A program made the translations under genes and the position numbers. 17,939 nt of DNA from positions 1 through 17,939 of the forward strand of contig JAJYOS010000019.1 in assembly GCA_021796055.1 (NCBI GenBank), read 5' to 3'. Within the stretch, counting starts at the first letter, position 1. Every line of letters starts with the position of its first letter. This DNA comes from Bacteroidota bacterium (GTDB lineage: Bacteria > Bacteroidota > Kryptoniia > Kryptoniales > JAKASW01). A model generated the notes under the pieces. That model was given only the letters and a program-made list of their open reading frames with translations. It was not told where the DNA came from and did not search any database. Of the stretch, positions 14,111-17,939 are shown one piece after another.

Positions 14111-14808
14111 AGATTCGACTTTACCACCTCGCCTTGCTTCCAGCCATCCTTCTGCTCTTCGCCGGTAATGCGTCGGCGCAGTTTGAGTTTCTGAACAAAA
14201 TTTTCAGCCCAAGAATCATAACCGTCACTCAGGAGTTGCGCGATTATATCAGGATAAAACTCCCGCCCGTCACGCACAATCGAGAAGAAGAGCTTCATCA
14301 TATCGATATGATTTACCTTAAGGCGATGGAGCTTTCTAACAACAAGATCAGCACCGCACTACTCGCCTCGTCTATCGCCACGCTAAACAGGACTGACATC
14401 ACGCCATCTTTCCCGATTATCGGCGTTATCAAGCTGCCGCTCCCGGCGGAAGACTCGTCAGACGCGCAGGCGCGCATCAAAAAACTGCCGAGATATATCT
14501 ACGCGGATTCCCCGCAGGATTACTGGGGCGATAGCGATAAGCTGGTACACTTCTTCGGCTCTGCCTACCTTACTTACGAAACCGGCGCCCGTCCGATTCC
14601 AGAAGCGATCGGAAAGTTCGTAGAAGATGGAGAAGTAGCTTTGAAGCTTGAAACTACCGCGGATCAGCGAGATGTGTTCACGAATAAACTGGGACAGGAA
14701 TTAGGTCGGGCGCTAAGCGACGGAAGAAACACTCTCCCCTCTGATTTCCTGAGCTCGAGGTTCGTCAGGAAAGGATCCTCTTCAGGAGATCAAGGTCCTC
14801 GGAAGTAG
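14107..14808 (+). CDS. Exported protein of unknown function with a DKxxHFxxS motif
   Basis: I do not recognise a definite family. The 233-residue product begins with a classical signal peptide (MKIRLYHLALLPAILLLFAG, probable cleavage after NASA at residue 24). The best-conserved-looking part is DKLVHFFGSAYLTYETG (144-160) followed by DVFTNKLGQELG (189-200). This resembles the DKxxHFxxS...NxxGxxxG layout of DUF2279/YfiM-like proteins, though here it is in an otherwise soluble exported protein. The tail is basic and Ser/Gly-rich. The start is TTG at 14107, overlapping the TGA of the carboxyltransferase gene (TTGA), so translation is probably coupled; no ribosome site is clear. The 3' end overlaps the convergent ispD gene by 44 bp, and the last 15 or so residues fall in that overlap. 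Confidence 0.75.
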   Translation: MKIRLYHLALLPAILLLFAGNASAQFEFLNKIFSPRIITVTQELRDYIRIKLPPVTHNREEELHHIDMIYLKAMELSNNKISTALLASSIATLNRTDITPSFPIIGVIKLPLPAEDSSDAQARIKKLPRYIYADSPQDYWGDSDKLVHFFGSAYLTYETGARPIPEAIGKFVEDGEVALKLETTADQRDVFTNKLGQELGRALSDGRNTLPSDFLSSRFVRKGSSSGDQGPRK

Positions 14809-15448
14809 TAATTTTGAAATTTAGGTGAAGCGGCTCCACGACAAAGGCTTTGACACCCAGCTCTTCCAAGAGCATTATTTCATCAGTGATCCGCGAATAA
14901 TCGGTTGTCTTCCCATAGGCCTCTCTTAGAAGGCCCGCCCTAATTACTTGCGGTGTTTGAGCGAAGATTCTGGAGCGGTCGATAGTTGATGCGCAGAACC
15001 CTTCATCGTCGACAAGCTTGAGCGTATCTTTGACCCGGGAGGCAAGGAAAGCCGCGCGATGATTCCACGCGGCATCTATCACCCTATCTAGGTCTTCTGT
15101 TGAAAGGAGGGGCCTCGCCGCGTCATGGATGCAAACCAAATCGTCATCGGAAAGAGATCCCTGGATCGCCTCAAACGCCGTCTTCACGGAGAGAGACCGC
15201 TCGGCACCCCCTTCGACAATCTCAATCAACGACCGGTATTCCGGCAATGCGGCTATCGATTTGAACTGCGCAAGGTTGCTCACCGGAGCGGCGAGGCATA
15301 TCTTCGACACGTTCTTGAGTCTGCAGAAAAGGTTAAGCAGCCTGAGCACAACCGGATTACCGCCAACCTCAATCAGCGGTTTGGACACTCCCCCGAGCCG
15401 CCGCCCAGCTCCAGCCGCGGGGATTATCACACCGATCTTCTTCCCCAT
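14765..15448 (-). CDS. ispD: 2-C-methyl-D-erythritol 4-phosphate cytidylyltransferase
   Basis: Third step of the non-mevalonate (MEP) isoprenoid pathway, joining CTP and MEP into CDP-ME. The 227-residue protein shows the nucleotide-binding loop PAAGAGRRLGGVSKPL (10-25) with Arg16 and Lys23, then VEGGAERSLSVKTAFEAI, VCIHDAARPLLS, FAQTPQVI, TDEIMLLEELG and the terminal NFKITTSEDLDLLKRI. Length is normal (E. coli 236). ATG 15448 follows directly after the queA TAA (TAAATG) with no separate ribosome site, implying translational coupling to queA. No ispF or ispE gene is in the window. The 3' end overlaps a convergent gene by 44 bp. Confidence 0.95.
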   Translation of the reverse strand: MGKKIGVIIPAAGAGRRLGGVSKPLIEVGGNPVVLRLLNLFCRLKNVSKICLAAPVSNLAQFKSIAALPEYRSLIEIVEGGAERSLSVKTAFEAIQGSLSDDDLVCIHDAARPLLSTEDLDRVIDAAWNHRAAFLASRVKDTLKLVDDEGFCASTIDRSRIFAQTPQVIRAGLLREAYGKTTDYSRITDEIMLLEELGVKAFVVEPLHLNFKITTSEDLDLLKRILS

Positions 15449-16486
15449 TTACAGTATCAGCATTGAATCGCCGTAGCTGTAAAATCTGTATCCATCTTTC
15501 ATTGCCTTCTTGTACGCTTTCATGAGAAACTCATGACCGGCGAAGGCGCTGACGAGCATAATGAGCGTGGTCTCAGGCAAATGGAAATTAGTAACCATAT
15601 GATCCACGACTTTGAAGTCATACGGCGGGTAAATGAATTTATCGGTCCACCCCCTGCCTGCTTTCACGTGGTTGTCGGTTGTGACATTCGATTCGAGCAC
15701 ACGCACAACGGAAGTCCCGACCGCAAAGACGTTCCTCTTGTTGTCGATGGATTGGTTGATTGCCTTCGCCGTCTCCAGCGGGACCTCGTAAAATTCGGAA
15801 TCCATACGATGTTTCGTAAGATCTTCCACATCCACGGTTCTGAAAGTCCCTATACCGATGTGGAGAACCACAGGAAGAATTTTCACTCCCTTGTTATGAA
15901 GCTTTGTAAAGAGACGATTAGTAAAATGGAGTCCGGCTGTCGGAGCCGCAACGGCGCCAACCACCTTCGCGTATATAGTCTGGTAATCTTCCTTGTCTTT
16001 CTCGGTCGGATCGCGCTTTATATAATGGGGGAGCGGCATCTGTCCGATCTTATCCAGGATCTTGTAGATGTCTCCTTTGAAGTTGAATTTGATGGTCCTG
16101 CCGCGACTGGTCGTATTGTCGATCACCTCGGCATGGATCTTCTCGTCATCGAAATAAATCTTGTTCCCGATCCTGACCTTTCGCGCCGGCTCCACGACGA
16201 CATCCCATATTCCCTCCTCGTGGTTCAATTCACGCAGAAGAAGTACTTCGATCTTCGCGTTGGTCTTTTCTTTCCTGCCGAGGAGCCTTGCCGGGAACAC
16301 CTTCGTCTCGTTGACTACGAGGGAGTCTCCTTTTTGGAAATAGTCGGCAATCTCATGGAAGACCTTGTCTTCGATCTGTTGTGTTTTCCTGTCAAGTACC
16401 ATCATGCGCGCGTGGTCGCGGGGCTGGGCCGGTGTTTTGGCGATCAGCGTTCTTGGTACCGCATACTTGAAATCTGTTAGTTTCAT
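15449..16486 (-). CDS. queA: S-adenosylmethionine:tRNA ribosyltransferase-isomerase
   Basis: Transfers and isomerises the ribosyl part of SAM onto preQ1 at tRNA position 34, giving epoxyqueuosine. The 345-residue protein has the family landmarks: MKLTDFKYAVPRTLIAKTPAQPRDHARMMV at the start region, ADYFQKGDSLVVNETKVFPARLLGRK (48-72), GAVAAPTAGLHFT (177-189), HIGIGTFRTVDVEDL, HRMDSEFYEVP, and a C-terminal NFHLPETTLIMLVSAFAG then FYSYGDSMLI. Length is standard. ATG 16486 gives the expected N terminus. The 75-nt gap from ppdK holds a strong hairpin and no obvious promoter. ispD follows without any gap. Other queuosine genes (tgt, queC-F) are not in the window. Confidence 0.97.
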   Translation of the reverse strand: MKLTDFKYAVPRTLIAKTPAQPRDHARMMVLDRKTQQIEDKVFHEIADYFQKGDSLVVNETKVFPARLLGRKEKTNAKIEVLLLRELNHEEGIWDVVVEPARKVRIGNKIYFDDEKIHAEVIDNTTSRGRTIKFNFKGDIYKILDKIGQMPLPHYIKRDPTEKDKEDYQTIYAKVVGAVAAPTAGLHFTNRLFTKLHNKGVKILPVVLHIGIGTFRTVDVEDLTKHRMDSEFYEVPLETAKAINQSIDNKRNVFAVGTSVVRVLESNVTTDNHVKAGRGWTDKFIYPPYDFKVVDHMVTNFHLPETTLIMLVSAFAGHEFLMKAYKKAMKDGYRFYSYGDSMLIL

Positions 16487-16517
16487 TCTTTCATAATCCC
16501 TTTGTTTGAATTAGTTG

Positions 16518-16546
16518 GTCCGTCCCTCGCTGTGCGAGGGACGGAC
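16518..16546. other. Perfect 13-bp hairpin between ppdK and queA
   Basis: GTCCGTCCCTCGC (16518-16530) and GCGAGGGACGGAC (16534-16546) are perfect inverted copies around a TGT loop. It starts 15 nt after the ppdK stop on the transcribed minus strand. No T-run follows on the minus strand (CAACTAATTC), so it is not a standard intrinsic terminator. It could stabilise the ppdK transcript's 3' end, attenuate queA-ispD, or be a dispersed palindromic (REP-like) repeat. Confidence 0.7.
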
Positions 16547-16561
16547 GGGACTACGGTTTTG

Positions 16562-17939
<1,378 letters not shown>

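Noticed and set aside
15533..16480. A long (315-codon) plus-strand frame opposite queA
   Set aside because: It is a mirror of the queA reading frame; its protein has no coherent domain, while queA is conserved along its full length.

Overview
The window is about 50% GC and densely packed with bacterial housekeeping genes. The gene families point to the Bacteroidota/Chlorobiota side of the FCB group, possibly an Ignavibacteria-like lineage. They include a split ATP synthase locus preceded by a bactofilin and AtpZ, a bacterial pyruvoyl-dependent arginine decarboxylase, a dimeric (archaeal/eukaryotic-type) glycyl-tRNA synthetase, a KMSKS-type tyrosyl-tRNA synthetase, and pyruvate phosphate dikinase. 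The clearest promoter (TTGACA, 17 nt, TATATT) is sigma70-like rather than the TAnnTTTG type of classical Bacteroidetes. The taxonomic placement is inference. No rRNA, tRNA, CRISPR array, IS element, integrase or phage gene was seen.

Layout. (1) 1-2578, minus strand: glyQS, a DUF2461 gene and the 5' part of a glycerate kinase (DUF4147) gene, joined by two ATGA overlaps, with a candidate promoter at 2600-2627. (2) 2579-3126: the only long gap, holding two outward promoter candidates and no gene I can support. (3) 3127-5407, plus strand: smpB, tyrS and a pyruvoyl-dependent arginine decarboxylase, closed by a hairpin/T-tract terminator at 5442-5469. (4) 12286 down to 5514, minus strand: a probable ten-gene operon of M23 peptidase, bactofilin, atpZ, an AtpI-like membrane protein, atpB, atpE, atpF, atpH, atpA and atpG. 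It is headed by a near-consensus promoter. The catalytic beta and epsilon genes (atpD, atpC) are not in the window. (5) 12443-14808, plus strand: a methylcrotonyl-CoA-carboxylase-like carboxyltransferase overlapping an exported protein of unknown function. (6) 17939 down to 14765, minus strand: the 3' part of ppdK, a perfect 13-bp hairpin, then queA and ispD abutting stop-to-start. The ispD 3' end overlaps the convergent exported-protein gene by 44 bp.

How they work together. Region 4 couples cell-envelope genes (LytM-type peptidase and bactofilin scaffold) to the membrane and F1 stalk parts of ATP synthase; it needs AtpD and AtpC from elsewhere. Region 3 combines trans-translation, tyrosine charging and agmatine synthesis. 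Region 5 encodes only the carboxyltransferase half of a biotin-dependent carboxylase, so its biotin carboxylase/carrier partner must lie elsewhere. Non-ATG starts are common: TTG is likely for tyrS, the arginine decarboxylase, the AtpI-like gene and the exported protein; GTG for atpZ, atpB, atpH and atpG.

Most of the window is ordinary core genome. I found no convincing undescribed defence, mobile or RNA system. The items most worth a second look are the envelope-ATP synthase operon and its near-leaderless promoter, the uncharacterised exported protein tied to the carboxylase, the basic tail on PPDK, and the unexplained 548-bp gap.
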